Positions 8,925-17,434 of a stretch of DNA of 64,000 nt are shown here, in pieces (position 1 is the stretch's first letter; each line of letters opens with the position of its first letter). A model generated the notes under the pieces. That model was not told the DNA's origin and did not search any database. It saw only the letters and a list, made by a program, of their open reading frames with translations. Source of the stretch: Microbacterium protaetiae (lineage in GTDB: Bacteria > Actinomycetota > Actinomycetes > Actinomycetales > Microbacteriaceae); contig NZ_CP035494.1 in NCBI RefSeq assembly GCF_004135285.1, positions 1,178,001 to 1,242,000 of the forward strand. Direction: 5' to 3'. Both the position numbers and the translations under genes were made by a program.

Positions 8925-9205
8925 GTTTCGACTCGGTCGCTGCGCTCCCTCGCTCAACGGGCGGGGCGGGCGAACCGGCGCTCAACGGCCGGGCCAGGCG
9001 CTCCGGCACTCAACGGCCGGGGTCACCCGCTCCCTCGCGCAACGGCCGGGGTCAGGCGCTCCAGCGCCCAACGGGCGGGGACGGGCGAACCGGCGCTCAA
9101 CGGCCGGGCCAGGCGCTCCCTCGCTCAACGAGCGGGGTCAGTCGCTCCAGCGCCCAACGGGCGGGGTCAGTCGCTCCGGCACTCAACGGCCGGGGTCGCC
9201 AGGAG
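8925..9205. repeat. Tandem array of about 30-bp units derived from a REP-like element
   Basis: The stretch begins with GCGTTTCGACTCGGTCGC and CTCCCTCGCTCAACGGGCGG, the dispersed element also seen at 12.95, 26.1, 28.7 and 41.1 kb. It then repeats units of the form GCTC..CGCTCAACGGCCGGG about nine times with small variations. It lies between the XRE gene and the glycosylase gene, whose last codons run into its right end. No gene is seen in 8881-9182. Confidence 0.8.
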
Positions 9206-9983
9206 ACAGGCGCGCCGACGCCGCGGCCTCGGCGGCCCCGCGCCCCCATCGGAAGGGCGAGACCGTGCGATCACCGGGGATCCAGAATCGCCAGGGGAAC
9301 GCATCGGTTCCGGCGACACCGGCGATGCCGACACGGGGTCCGGATGCCACCTCCGCAAGCGGTTCGTCGCGCATCTGCAGGCTCACCACGGCGCCGCCGA
9401 ACGGCGTCGAGTCGACCACGTCGATGCCGTCGTGCAGAGCGTGCCGCAGCCCCAAGGCGTCGCCGAGCCGGCCGGGCCCACGAGCGAGTTCGCGGTCGGT
9501 GCGAGCGGCAGGTCGGCGCGCACGCGCGAGCTCGAGCCCTTCGACGACCTCACCGGCGCGCAGCAGAATTCCGCCGGCTTCCCCCTCGGGTCCGCACACG
9601 ACATTCGCGCACGAGTGGATGCCATGGCTCAAATACACATACAAGTGACCCGGCTCGCCCCACATCGTCGCGTTGCGCTTCGTGTACCCCATGCGCGCGT
9701 GCGAGCCGGGGTCGGGCACCGGGCCGGTGCCCTTGCCGTGGTACGCCTCGACCTCGGTGATGCGCACAGCCGCCCTCTGCCCGTCGATGGTCACGGTGAG
9801 GATGCCGCCCAGCAGCCGCGGTGCCACTTCGAGCGGCAACGCCGTCAGCTCTTCGCGCGTGGCAGGCCGCAGCGCGGGCGCGAGTGCGACCGGCGCGGCA
9901 CCTGTGGAAGTGTCGACACCGGCCGGCGAAGAGACGGTGACGCCCTCCCGGCGGGCGGCGGAGTCAGGGAGCTGTTCGTTCAT
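9183..9983 (-). CDS. DNA-3-methyladenine (alkyladenine) glycosylase, AAG/MPG family
   Basis: The 266-residue protein has the AAG-family core: AVRITEVEAYHG with the catalytic Glu, RMGYTKRNATMWGEPGHLYV, YLSHGIHSCANVVCG, and PGRLGDALGL. These enzymes flip out and excise 3-methyladenine, hypoxanthine and related damaged bases. The start is set at ATG 9983 (MNEQLPDSAARR); the frame is open further upstream but in GC-rich repeat-like sequence. The first 50 residues are low complexity and may not be essential. The C-terminal residues are encoded in the edge of the repeat array at 8.9-9.2 kb. Confidence 0.92.
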   Translation of the reverse strand: MNEQLPDSAARREGVTVSSPAGVDTSTGAAPVALAPALRPATREELTALPLEVAPRLLGGILTVTIDGQRAAVRITEVEAYHGKGTGPVPDPGSHARMGYTKRNATMWGEPGHLYVYLSHGIHSCANVVCGPEGEAGGILLRAGEVVEGLELARARRPAARTDRELARGPGRLGDALGLRHALHDGIDVVDSTPFGGAVVSLQMRDEPLAEVASGPRVGIAGVAGTDAFPWRFWIPGDRTVSPFRWGRGAAEAAASARLSPGDPGR

Positions 9984-10110
9984 GGCGCGGTGGGCACGGG
10001 CCCGCGTCCACGATACGCCGGCCCCGGCCGGCATCGGGCGGCCCCGGGCGGCATCGGCCGGCGCTGGCCGGCCCCGGGCGGCATCGGGCGGCGGCTGCGG
10101 CGCCAGCCGT

Positions 10111-10208
10111 GCAACAACTCAGTCTGCGAACCTGCTGCGCCGCCACCCACCCGCGCAATCACGCCACCCAGCCCGACGCCCGCACCGACACAGACTGAGT
10201 TGTGACAC
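10111..10208. repeat. Inverted-repeat-bounded short element, copy 1
   Basis: The arms ACAACTCAGTCTG (10114-10126) and CAGACTGAGTTGT (10191-10203) are perfect inverted repeats enclosing 64 bp. A second element with the same arms lies at 24958-25033 with an unrelated centre. It sits upstream of the glutamine amidotransferase gene, 35 bp before its start, so it may also affect that promoter. Confidence 0.75.
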
Positions 10209-10242
10209 ACCCCGCCGGCGAGCCACCGCCTAGAATCACGCC

Positions 10243-10962
10243 ATGCCGCTCGTCTATCTGTGTGTGCGTCCGCAGCGCGAAGCGGCGCGCGCCGAGTACG
10301 CGTCATTCCGGGCGGAGTCCGGGCTCACCGAGACATCGCTGCATTTCCACGACCTCACCCACGAGCCCCTCCCCGCCGACGCCCTCGACCGATGGACCGG
10401 ATTCCTCGTCGGCGGCAGCCCCTTCAACGTGACCGACACCGCCAGAAGCGAGATCCAGCGCCGGGTCGAAGCCGATCTCGAGGTCGTGGCGGCGGCAGCC
10501 GCGGCGGCGAACACCGCTGCCCTGTTCACCTGCTACGGCATCGGTGTCGTGACCCGGATGCTCGGCGGCGAGGTGTCGCGTGATTTCCCCGAGCCGACCG
10601 GCCCGACGCCGGTGCGACTCACCGGAGCGGCCGTCGGCGATCCGATCACCGCCGATCTGCCCGCGCACTTCGTGGCTCTGTCGGCGCACAAGGAGGGTTC
10701 GGGCGCCGTTCCGCCGGGCGCGCTGCTGCTGGCGACCAACCCCGTCTGTCCCGTACAGGCCTACCGCGTGGGCGACCGGCTGTACGCGACGCAGTTCCAT
10801 CCCGAGTCGACTCCGCTGCCGTTCACCCAGCGCATGGCGTTCTACCGCGACGGCGGATACTTCGATGCCGAGGATTACGACGAGATCTCGGCGCGCGTGC
10901 TCGCGACTCCGGTCACCGAGCCCGGGCGGATGCTGCGCGCATTCGTGCGCGCATGGGGGTGA
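10243..10962 (+). CDS. Class I glutamine amidotransferase-like protein
   Basis: The 239-residue protein has a GATase1 fold. The nucleophile elbow is FTCYGIG (Cys97) and the catalytic His-Glu pair lies in TQFHPEST (His186, Glu188). Such stand-alone proteins hydrolyse glutamine or gamma-glutamyl compounds; several resemble the GuaA amidotransferase domain but lack a synthase partner. No partner gene lies beside it. It converges with the 10966 gene, with a gap of only 3 bp. A catalytically competent triad is visible, but the substrate is not known. Confidence 0.88.
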   Translation: MPLVYLCVRPQREAARAEYASFRAESGLTETSLHFHDLTHEPLPADALDRWTGFLVGGSPFNVTDTARSEIQRRVEADLEVVAAAAAAANTAALFTCYGIGVVTRMLGGEVSRDFPEPTGPTPVRLTGAAVGDPITADLPAHFVALSAHKEGSGAVPPGALLLATNPVCPVQAYRVGDRLYATQFHPESTPLPFTQRMAFYRDGGYFDAEDYDEISARVLATPVTEPGRMLRAFVRAWG

Positions 10963-10965
10963 CCC

Positions 10966-12435
10966 TCACTGCCCGAGCGTGGGCGGCACCTGACACCACG
11001 AGGGCGCGAAGCCGCTGAAGGCGTGCACCTCGGCACCGTCGGCAAGCGTGATCACGTGCGTGACAAGCTTCTGCGGCATCGGCGAAAGGTAGTCGTCGTA
11101 GTCGTTGTGCACGCTGTCGGGCGCGACGGTGACCGCCGCGTACTGCCCGCTCGGTGAGACGCAGATCTGCTGCACGGCATCGTCGACCGACAGCGTGAGC
11201 AGTGAAGTGGCTGCGCCGTCGGCGTCGACCCGGTAGACGATTGTTCCCTCGGGCACACCTTCGCCCGCGCCCGATCCGCCGGCGACGTCGAGCACGGTGT
11301 ACGGCCGGATCGTGCCGCCCGCGGTGCCGGGCACCGGCGTCACTGTGCCCAGATGCCCCGGCACCGCGCGCCCGTCGGCGTGGGCGGTGACAAGCGGCGC
11401 GGTCGTTCCGTCGGTCAGATCGACGGTCACCATGCCGTCGGCGCGTTGGACGACCGCGATCGACGATCCGCGCGCTATCCCGTCGATGGCGGTGCCGGTG
11501 CCGAGATCGGTGGTGCCGCCGCCCGACGGGTCGCCGAGCAGCATCCGCCCGTCGTAGTTCAAGACGAGCATGCTGTCGCTGTCGGGCACGAACCGCCAGT
11601 CGGCGACTCGCTGGTCATCGCCCGCGACTGTGATCTCGGTCGGCGACGTCTGGGCGGCGCTGTCTTTCAGCGACGCGGTGAACAGCCGGCTTTCGCGGGC
11701 GCCGTCTTCGCCGAGGTTCGCGTCGGAGTAGGTGTACCCGACGAGCTCGCCGCGATCGGCGCTCTGCAGCTGCGTGATGGTGCCGGTGCCCGGGAGCGGC
11801 AGCTCGCGCGCATGCTGACCCGCAAGATCGGTGGCCACGAGAACGGCGTGGCCCTGCTGGTCGAGCACTGAGATGACCAGGTGCGAGCTGGTAGCGCGGA
11901 AGTCCTCGATGTGGTCGGTGCGGAACACCGTCTCGGGATCGGATCCGTCCAGCCGCGTACGCACGATACGGTCGTCGGCGCCGGTGCGCGCCAGCACATA
12001 GACCGACGTCGGCGGCGTGCGGAAAGTGCGGGTCACCGTCGTGGCCGGGCCCCCGCCCAGGCCCGTGACACCGGCGAACCGCACGGTGTAGTCGGTGTCG
12101 TCGTGCAGCGGCAGGGTGAAGCGCACACCCATGCTGCGACCCGAGGTGTCGACGGTGAAGTCGGCCGCGGGCGTCACGGTGACCTGGTCGGCCGTGATCG
12201 GGTGCAGCGACTGGTTCATCGTGACGATCAAACGGGAACCGGATGCCGCAGCCGAGGCCGCGGCATCCACTTGTACGCCGGTGACCCGGGGACCTTGGGC
12301 GCCGCCGACGGCCGCGCCGGCCAGCCCCACGATGGCGAGCACGCCCAGGACGGCGGCGAACGAGGTCAGGAACGATCGGCCGCGCCGCCGGCGCGTCGCC
12401 GCGCGCCGGGTGCTGCGCGTGGCGTCAGTACTCAT
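10966..12435 (-). CDS. Exported protein with SbsA-like Ig domain and beta-propeller-like region
   Basis: The 489-residue protein starts with an Arg-rich segment and a single hydrophobic helix (about residues 24-45), so it is membrane-anchored or secreted. Residues 50-140 look like an SbsA_Ig domain (LIVTMNQSLHPITADQVTV, then TDYTVRFAGVTGLGG). The remainder has repeated short strands such as SVYVLARTGADDRIVRTRLD typical of a beta-propeller. No catalytic motif is seen. Its start overlaps the end of the TIGR03943 gene by 11 bp, making it the last gene of the Fur-permease-TIGR03943 operon. A metal-related envelope role is possible by context only. Confidence 0.72.
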   Translation of the reverse strand: MSTDATRSTRRAATRRRRGRSFLTSFAAVLGVLAIVGLAGAAVGGAQGPRVTGVQVDAAASAAASGSRLIVTMNQSLHPITADQVTVTPAADFTVDTSGRSMGVRFTLPLHDDTDYTVRFAGVTGLGGGPATTVTRTFRTPPTSVYVLARTGADDRIVRTRLDGSDPETVFRTDHIEDFRATSSHLVISVLDQQGHAVLVATDLAGQHARELPLPGTGTITQLQSADRGELVGYTYSDANLGEDGARESRLFTASLKDSAAQTSPTEITVAGDDQRVADWRFVPDSDSMLVLNYDGRMLLGDPSGGGTTDLGTGTAIDGIARGSSIAVVQRADGMVTVDLTDGTTAPLVTAHADGRAVPGHLGTVTPVPGTAGGTIRPYTVLDVAGGSGAGEGVPEGTIVYRVDADGAATSLLTLSVDDAVQQICVSPSGQYAAVTVAPDSVHNDYDDYLSPMPQKLVTHVITLADGAEVHAFSGFAPSWCQVPPTLGQ

Positions 12436-13303
12436 ACGGATCCTTGGGCTCGGCGATGCGCTTCACCGCGGTCGCCGCGATCTGCAGCGCACCGGCCGTC
12501 GTCGACCGTACGGTTCCGGTCACCTCGACCCACACACCGGTCGCCGGTGCCGCGACCGCGGCAGCGATCGGCACGCTCGCCGACTGCGCGTCGATCACGC
12601 AGTGGGTGATGACCAGGCGCGTGAGGTCGAACGCGCCGTCGTCACCGGGAGTGACGAATCCGGTGAGGGTGACCGCGTCGCCCTCGAACGCATCGGGGTT
12701 CGTCGCGGTGGCGAACACACTCGCCCAGTCGCCGACGCCGAACTCGGACGTGTCTCCGCGCGTCGCAAGGTTCACGACATCCGTCCCCGCGAACAGGGGC
12801 GCCGCGCCCACGTCACGGGTCTGCGCGATCTCGGCCGACAATGACGCGGGCGGCAGCAGCAGGATCGAGAGCATGACCGCGGATGCCGCGACCCCGCCGA
12901 CCGCGCCGATCGTGGCGCCCATCGGCCGAGCCGCGCGACCCCCGGTCGTTGAGTGAGCCGTGCCCCCTCCGGTCGTTGAGCGAGCGGAGCGAGTCGAAAC
13001 GACCCCCTCCCGGTACGCGTCGACTCGGGCCTGCGGCTCTCGCGTGGCGGGCGGCGTGTGGGCGTGGTCGCCCCCGAACTGGTGATCGTGCCCGTGGTCG
13101 GCTTCGGCCCCCAGGGGCAGCAGAAAGCTCAGCGCCGCCCCCACCAGCAGCAGCACGGCCATCGGAACGGCGAACCAGTTCGACGACGGGTTGATGTAGA
13201 GCGCGAGGCGTCCGGTCGCCGCCAGCCACAGGGTCACCACGGCCAGGCACGAGGCCAGTCCCACCCCGAGCCAGCGGTTCCACAGTGCGGTTCTACGCGA
13301 CAA
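12425..13303 (-). CDS. TIGR03943-family membrane protein, permease partner
   Basis: The 292-residue protein has two N-terminal helices (about 12-30 and 43-63), a His-rich loop (HGHDHQFGGDHAH) and a third helix near 130-152. Its C-terminal domain contains LTRLVITHCVIDAQSASVPI, diagnostic of the TIGR03943 family encoded beside UPF0718 permeases. It starts with TTG at 13303, overlapping the permease stop by 11 bp. Residues of about 100-122 (STRSARSTTGGGTAHSTTGG) are encoded by two copies of a dispersed REP-like repeat, so the linker is an insertion. Together with the Fur-family gene upstream, a role in metal homeostasis is likely. Confidence 0.85.
   Translation of the reverse strand: MSRRTALWNRWLGVGLASCLAVVTLWLAATGRLALYINPSSNWFAVPMAVLLLVGAALSFLLPLGAEADHGHDHQFGGDHAHTPPATREPQARVDAYREGVVSTRSARSTTGGGTAHSTTGGRAARPMGATIGAVGGVAASAVMLSILLLPPASLSAEIAQTRDVGAAPLFAGTDVVNLATRGDTSEFGVGDWASVFATATNPDAFEGDAVTLTGFVTPGDDGAFDLTRLVITHCVIDAQSASVPIAAAVAAPATGVWVEVTGTVRSTTAGALQIAATAVKRIAEPKDPYEY
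12945..13004. repeat. Two REP-like element copies inside a coding sequence
   Basis: GGTCGTTGAGTGAGCC at 12950 and CGGTCGTTGAGCGAGCGGAG continuing AGTCGAAACG at 12973-13003 match the dispersed element found between genes elsewhere. Here it is read in frame as part of the TIGR03943 protein linker. Confidence 0.75.
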
Positions 13304-14330
13304 GGTTCACCCCCACCGCTATGGCGAAGGCCGCCAGCAAGACGGTTGCGACCATGCCGACGAGCACCTTCGTGGTGAAAGTGGTGCGCAGCAGCGCCAG
13401 CATCTTCACGTCGACGAGGGGCCCGACCAGCAGAAAAGCGACGATCGAGCCGGGCGTGAAGGTCGAGGCGAACGACAGCGCGAAGAACGAGTCGACGTTC
13501 GAGCAGATCGACACGATCATCGCCAGCAGCACCATTGCGACGATCGAGAACACCGGATTGGATCCGATCGCCAGCAGCGCGTCGCGCGGCACCAGCACCT
13601 GCACGGCCCCGGCGACCGCCGATCCCACCACGAGCGCGGGCATCACGGCCCGAAGTTCGACGACGAGTTGCGCGAGACTGCGACGCCACCGGCCGCCGGG
13701 TTCGTCGGCGGCGAGTTCGCACGCGTCGCGGAACCGCTCGGTCACCAGCGCGTCGGGGTCGGGATGCCGGCTGTAGATCCATCCGATGAGGTTGGCGATG
13801 AGGTACCCGCCGACAAGACGCGCGATGAGGATGCCGTCGCCGAACCCGAACGCCTGGTGGGTCGTGATGATCACGATGGGATTCACGATCGGGGCTGCCA
13901 CCAGGAACGTCAGCGTCTCGGGCACGCTGAACCCGCGCATCATCAGGCCGCGCGCGAAGGGCACGTTGCCGCACTCGCACACCGGGATCACCATGCCCAG
14001 CAGCGACAGCACCGCCCGGCGCGCCCAGGCGCGGCGCGGCATCCATCGCTCGATCGCCCCCGCCGGGATCCACACCTGCACGACGATCGAGAGCACCACC
14101 CCGAGCACGACGAACGGCAGCGACTCGATCAGCACGCTGAGAGCAAGGGTCAGGCCGTTTTGCGCGCGGGTGGGCAACTCGGGCATGAAGCCGGGAACGA
14201 GCGCGGCCAGGGCGAACAGCGCGGCGATGGCGCCGATGCCGAGCCCGATCGCGACGGTGCGCCGGGTCGCCGGTGTGGCCGACAGCCGGGCCGTCGGCGG
14301 GGTGGATGCCGGGGCCTGCGTACGTGTCAC
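13293..14330 (-). CDS. UPF0718/DUF318-family permease
   Basis: The 345-residue membrane protein has eight or more predicted helices. Its hallmark motif is IPVCECGNVPFARGL, whose CxC is conserved in this permease family, and it also has APIVNPIVIITTHQAFG and ICSNVDSFFALSFA. GTG at 14330 is the start, immediately behind the Fur-family gene, and its stop overlaps the TIGR03943 start. Members are linked with metalloregulators in many genomes and are thought to export or take up a metal or metalloid. The substrate is unproven; zinc or another transition metal is suggested by context. Confidence 0.88.
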   Translation of the reverse strand: MTRTQAPASTPPTARLSATPATRRTVAIGLGIGAIAALFALAALVPGFMPELPTRAQNGLTLALSVLIESLPFVVLGVVLSIVVQVWIPAGAIERWMPRRAWARRAVLSLLGMVIPVCECGNVPFARGLMMRGFSVPETLTFLVAAPIVNPIVIITTHQAFGFGDGILIARLVGGYLIANLIGWIYSRHPDPDALVTERFRDACELAADEPGGRWRRSLAQLVVELRAVMPALVVGSAVAGAVQVLVPRDALLAIGSNPVFSIVAMVLLAMIVSICSNVDSFFALSFASTFTPGSIVAFLLVGPLVDVKMLALLRTTFTTKVLVGMVATVLLAAFAIAVGVNLVA

Positions 14331-14331
14331 G

Positions 14332-14751
14332 TCAGTGTTCGCCCGGCCCGGCCGCTTCGGCGTGCGTCGCGGTGCACTCCCGGCACAGTCCGAAGATGTC
14401 GACGACGTGCTCGGCCTCGGTGAAGCCGTGTGCGGCAGCGGCGGTGCGGGCCCATTCCTCGACGCCCTTGCCGGCGATCTCGATGGTCAGTCCGCACGAA
14501 CGGCAGATCAAGTGGTGGTGGTGACCGTGACTCGTGCACGCGCGGTACAGGCTCTCGCCCTCGGGGCTCTGCAGCGAGTCGGCGTCGCCGGCCGAGGCCA
14601 TGTCGGCCAGCGCCCGATACACGGTGGCCAGCCCGATGCCGGTGTTCTCCCCGCGCAGGGTCGCGTGCAGGGTCTGCGCGCTGACGAACCCCCGTGCGTC
14701 GGTGAGCGCCTCGCGCACGCGTTCGCGCTGCCAGGTGTTCCGCTGGGCCAT
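14332..14751 (-). CDS. zur: Fur-family metalloregulator, probably Zur
   Basis: The 139-residue protein has a winged helix (residues 8-70, ATVYRALADMASAGDADSL) and a metal-binding C-terminal domain. CRSC (Cys83, Cys86) and CREC (Cys123, Cys126) make the structural zinc site, and HGHHHH (75-80) with later His/Glu residues supplies the regulatory site. It heads an operon with a permease and a TIGR03943 protein. Zur-like boxes occur 7-8 kb away at znuC and znuA, which supports zinc sensing. Fur-type iron sensing cannot be excluded, although the iron genes here carry an IdeR-like box instead. Confidence 0.85.
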   Translation of the reverse strand: MAQRNTWQRERVREALTDARGFVSAQTLHATLRGENTGIGLATVYRALADMASAGDADSLQSPEGESLYRACTSHGHHHHLICRSCGLTIEIAGKGVEEWARTAAAAHGFTEAEHVVDIFGLCRECTATHAEAAGPGEH

Positions 14752-14760
14752 GGTCCGAGT

Positions 14761-14916
14761 CTAGGCGGGACTGTCGGAGGAAGGCCTGGGAGCGGGTCCT
14801 CGGCTGCCTGTGGCTGTGGCTGTGGCGGCGACCGCACCGGTGCCAGTGGCTGCGGCTGCGGCTGTACCCGCACCGGCGCCTGCGGCGGCGGCGAGAGACA
14901 AGTGGAGGCGGGTCAT
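14761..14916 (-). CDS. Possible small Ala/Gly/Thr-rich exported peptide
   Basis: An ATG overlapping the efeB stop (ATGA) opens a 51-codon frame starting MTRLHLSLAAAAGAG, then long Ala/Gly/Thr runs and a Pro/Ser end. The underlying DNA is simple-sequence (GGCTGT and GGCTGC hexamers). It could be a secreted low-complexity peptide coupled to efeB, but composition alone can produce such a frame. If it is not a gene, 14752-14912 is a 160-bp spacer before zur. Confidence 0.25.
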   Translation of the reverse strand: MTRLHLSLAAAAGAGAGTAAAAATGTGAVAATATATGSRGPAPRPSSDSPA

Positions 14917-16211
14917 GCGAACAGCGCCTCGCCGATGTACGAGCCGGCGGCCGGGGCCGGGGGCACCGCGAACACTGCCGAGCCGACGTGCGCGATGTAC
15001 TCGTTGAGAAGGTCGGATGCCCCGAGCCGGCGTTGCAGCCTCACGAAGTTGTCGGGGTCGTTGGTGTAGGTGAGAAAGAGCAGCCCGGCGTCGAGCTGGC
15101 CGTACTGGTTGAGCCCATCGGTGTAGTTGTACGGGCGGCGCAGGATCTTCACCCCGTCGTTGTTCTCGTGCGCGGCCAGGGCGATGTGCGACCGTGCGTC
15201 GATCTTGGAAGCGCCCGCGGCATCCTTCACTGCGAAGTCCGGGGTGGTGTGCTCGTGCCCGCCCGACAGCGGCGAACCGTCGACCTTGGTGCGGCCGAAG
15301 ATCTTCTGCTGGTCGGCGACGTCGTCGGCATCCCAGATCTCGATGTTCATCTGGATCTTGCGGGCGATCTGATACGTGCCCCCGGCCATCCAGCCCTGGT
15401 CGGTGCCGGCCTGCACCCACTTCGCATAGTCCGCATCTGTGGACACGTTGCGCGTGCCGTCCTTGAAGCCGAACAGGTTGCGCGGGGTGGTCTGATCAGG
15501 GCCTGCCGATGCGCGCCCGAAGCCGAGCACCGTCCAGCGCACCGTCGCGGTGCCGCGGGCGATGCGGGCGAGGTCGCGGATCGCGTGGTACGCCACCTGC
15601 GGGTCGTCGGCGCATGCCTGCAGCGACAGATCGCCTCCCGTCAGCGCCGGATCGAGCCGGTCGCTGGGCAGCGCGGGAAGCTCGGCGAGTGTGGCGGGCC
15701 GGTGGCCGGCCAGCCCGAACCGGTCGCCGAAGACGCCGGGCCCCAGCCCCACGGTGACGGTGAGGGATGCCGGACCCAGATCGAGTGCTTCACCGGTGTC
15801 TTGCCCCGCACCGGTGCCGGCGGCCGGCACCACCGAACCCACGGTCTTGCCCGCCTGCAGCTGAGCTATGGCCGCAGACCAGCGCGCGAGCAGCACCTGC
15901 AGACTGCGGGCGACCGCCCCGGCCGCGAGGTCGAACGTCATGTAGACGCAGTACCGCTGCGGTATCGTGCGAATGCCGGGCTGCGGCATCCGAGTCGCCG
16001 TCGCATAGAACGGGATGCTGCGGCTCAGATCCACCGTCTCGTCGGTCGCGTGCGCGGCTGAGATCTGCTGGGCGCCGAGCACCCCGCCCACCCCGGCGAC
16101 CACGCCCAGGCCGGCGGCGAGTCCCCCACCGAGCAGCGCACGGCGCGATACGCCCCGACGGACGGCGTCTTCTGTGCCGTCTGCCGGAGCGTCGTCACGC
16201 GTGCGGGTCAT
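14913..16211 (-). CDS. efeB: EfeB, periplasmic-type deferrochelatase/peroxidase (DyP family)
   Basis: The 432-residue protein has a twin-arginine signal (VRRGVSRRALLGGG, then a hydrophobic stretch), so it is exported folded with heme. The DyP signature GFKDGTRN lies near residues 272-279, and the C-terminal region has RRPYNYTDGLNQYGQLDAGL and FLTYTNDPDNFVRLQRRLG. EfeB is the heme-dependent partner of the EfeUOB ferrous iron uptake system and may oxidise Fe(II) or extract iron from heme. Its ATG overlaps the efeO stop (ATGA), so translation is coupled. Confidence 0.95.
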   Translation of the reverse strand: MTRTRDDAPADGTEDAVRRGVSRRALLGGGLAAGLGVVAGVGGVLGAQQISAAHATDETVDLSRSIPFYATATRMPQPGIRTIPQRYCVYMTFDLAAGAVARSLQVLLARWSAAIAQLQAGKTVGSVVPAAGTGAGQDTGEALDLGPASLTVTVGLGPGVFGDRFGLAGHRPATLAELPALPSDRLDPALTGGDLSLQACADDPQVAYHAIRDLARIARGTATVRWTVLGFGRASAGPDQTTPRNLFGFKDGTRNVSTDADYAKWVQAGTDQGWMAGGTYQIARKIQMNIEIWDADDVADQQKIFGRTKVDGSPLSGGHEHTTPDFAVKDAAGASKIDARSHIALAAHENNDGVKILRRPYNYTDGLNQYGQLDAGLLFLTYTNDPDNFVRLQRRLGASDLLNEYIAHVGSAVFAVPPAPAAGSYIGEALFA

Positions 16212-17434
16212 GAGGCGGCGGCGACCTTCTGCGCAAGCTGCGAGAGGGGATCCTGCAGCGCCTGCACGGCCTGCGAGATAGTGTTCGCAGCGGCCTTCTT
16301 GGTGGCGTCGTCGTAGCTGACGTAGCCGCCCAGCGCGTTCGCGTCACGGTAGGTGGCCAGCACGTCGTCGACGTTGGCGAACTGCGCCGTGATCTGGTCG
16401 GTCAGATCGGCGTTGAGCTTCTTCAGGCCCGGTTCGAGGTAGGCGAACGCCTGGCGCGCGCCCTCGACGTTCGAGGCGAGGTCGACGAGGTCGATGTGGC
16501 TGTAGGCCTCTTCTTCACCGGTGATCTTGTTCGACTGCACCTCTTCGAGCAGGCCCGCGGCGCCATTGGCGAGGTCTTCGGGCTTGAAGGTCAGGTCGCC
16601 GGACAGGTCGTTCAGCGTCGTGACGTTCTCGACGAGCTCGGCGGCCAGCTTCTTGGTGTCGTCGGTGATCTTGCCGCTCTGGAACAGGTCGCGCTCGATG
16701 GCGTGGAAGCCGTGCCAGCCGACCTCGGGGTCGAGGTTCGATGCGCGCATATCGATCAGGTAGTCGAGGTTGCCCGCGTTGTCGGTCGGGTCAGACCCCG
16801 GCTTGATGAAGCCCGACACATCGGATTCCACCTTCTCGTAGAACTGGCGCGTGCCGGCGTAAACGGTCTTGGCCTTGTCGAGGTCGCCGGCGTCGATCGC
16901 CGCCTGCAGCTGCTTGGATCCGTCGAGCAGGTCGGCGAGCCGGTCGCTGACATACCCCGCGTATCCGGTCGCACCGTCGGTGAGCAGATCGGCGGTGTCG
17001 CCGGTGGCGGCCGCCGCGGCCTTGCCGGTCACGGTGAAGTCGGTGAGCTCTTTGCTGGCACCCGGGCAGTACAGCTGGTAGGTGCCTCCGTCGAGGGTGA
17101 CGGTGAACTCGACGGGGGCCAGGCCCGGCGCCAGGTTCTCCTTCTCACCGACGATGCGCTGATCCTGCAGCAGCTCGAACTCGATGATGCCGGTGGCTGA
17201 CTCGTTGGTCACCGAGAAGGTGACCGGACCCGCCTTGGCCGTGGTCGTGTCGGCCGCGCATTCGTCGCCGTCGGAGCCCGCTGAGAGCGTCACGTTGACC
17301 GTCGATGGGCCGCTGCTCGAGCTCGGGTCGGCGGTGGACGACGTGCCGGAACACCCGGCCAGGGCCAGCGCAGAGGCGGTGCCGAGCACCGCGGAGAGGG
17401 CGACGAGCCGCGAGCGGCGATCAACGAACGGCAT
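16208..17434 (-). CDS. efeO: EfeO, iron uptake lipoprotein (cupredoxin plus M75 domain)
   Basis: The 408-residue protein starts at ATG 17434, preceded by GAAGGAGCACCTCCT; the upstream in-frame extension is read from efeU. A lipoprotein signal ends at LALAGC (Cys28). Residues of about 45-140 form a cupredoxin-like domain (GTYQLYCPGASKELTDFTV). From about 160 on is the M75/imelysin domain with DPEVGWHGFHAIERDLF, whose HxxE motif is typical of EfeO. It binds iron outside the membrane for EfeU. It overlaps efeU by 14 bp and efeB by 4 bp. Confidence 0.95.
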   Translation of the reverse strand: MPFVDRRSRLVALSAVLGTASALALAGCSGTSSTADPSSSSGPSTVNVTLSAGSDGDECAADTTTAKAGPVTFSVTNESATGIIEFELLQDQRIVGEKENLAPGLAPVEFTVTLDGGTYQLYCPGASKELTDFTVTGKAAAAATGDTADLLTDGATGYAGYVSDRLADLLDGSKQLQAAIDAGDLDKAKTVYAGTRQFYEKVESDVSGFIKPGSDPTDNAGNLDYLIDMRASNLDPEVGWHGFHAIERDLFQSGKITDDTKKLAAELVENVTTLNDLSGDLTFKPEDLANGAAGLLEEVQSNKITGEEEAYSHIDLVDLASNVEGARQAFAYLEPGLKKLNADLTDQITAQFANVDDVLATYRDANALGGYVSYDDATKKAAANTISQAVQALQDPLSQLAQKVAAAS

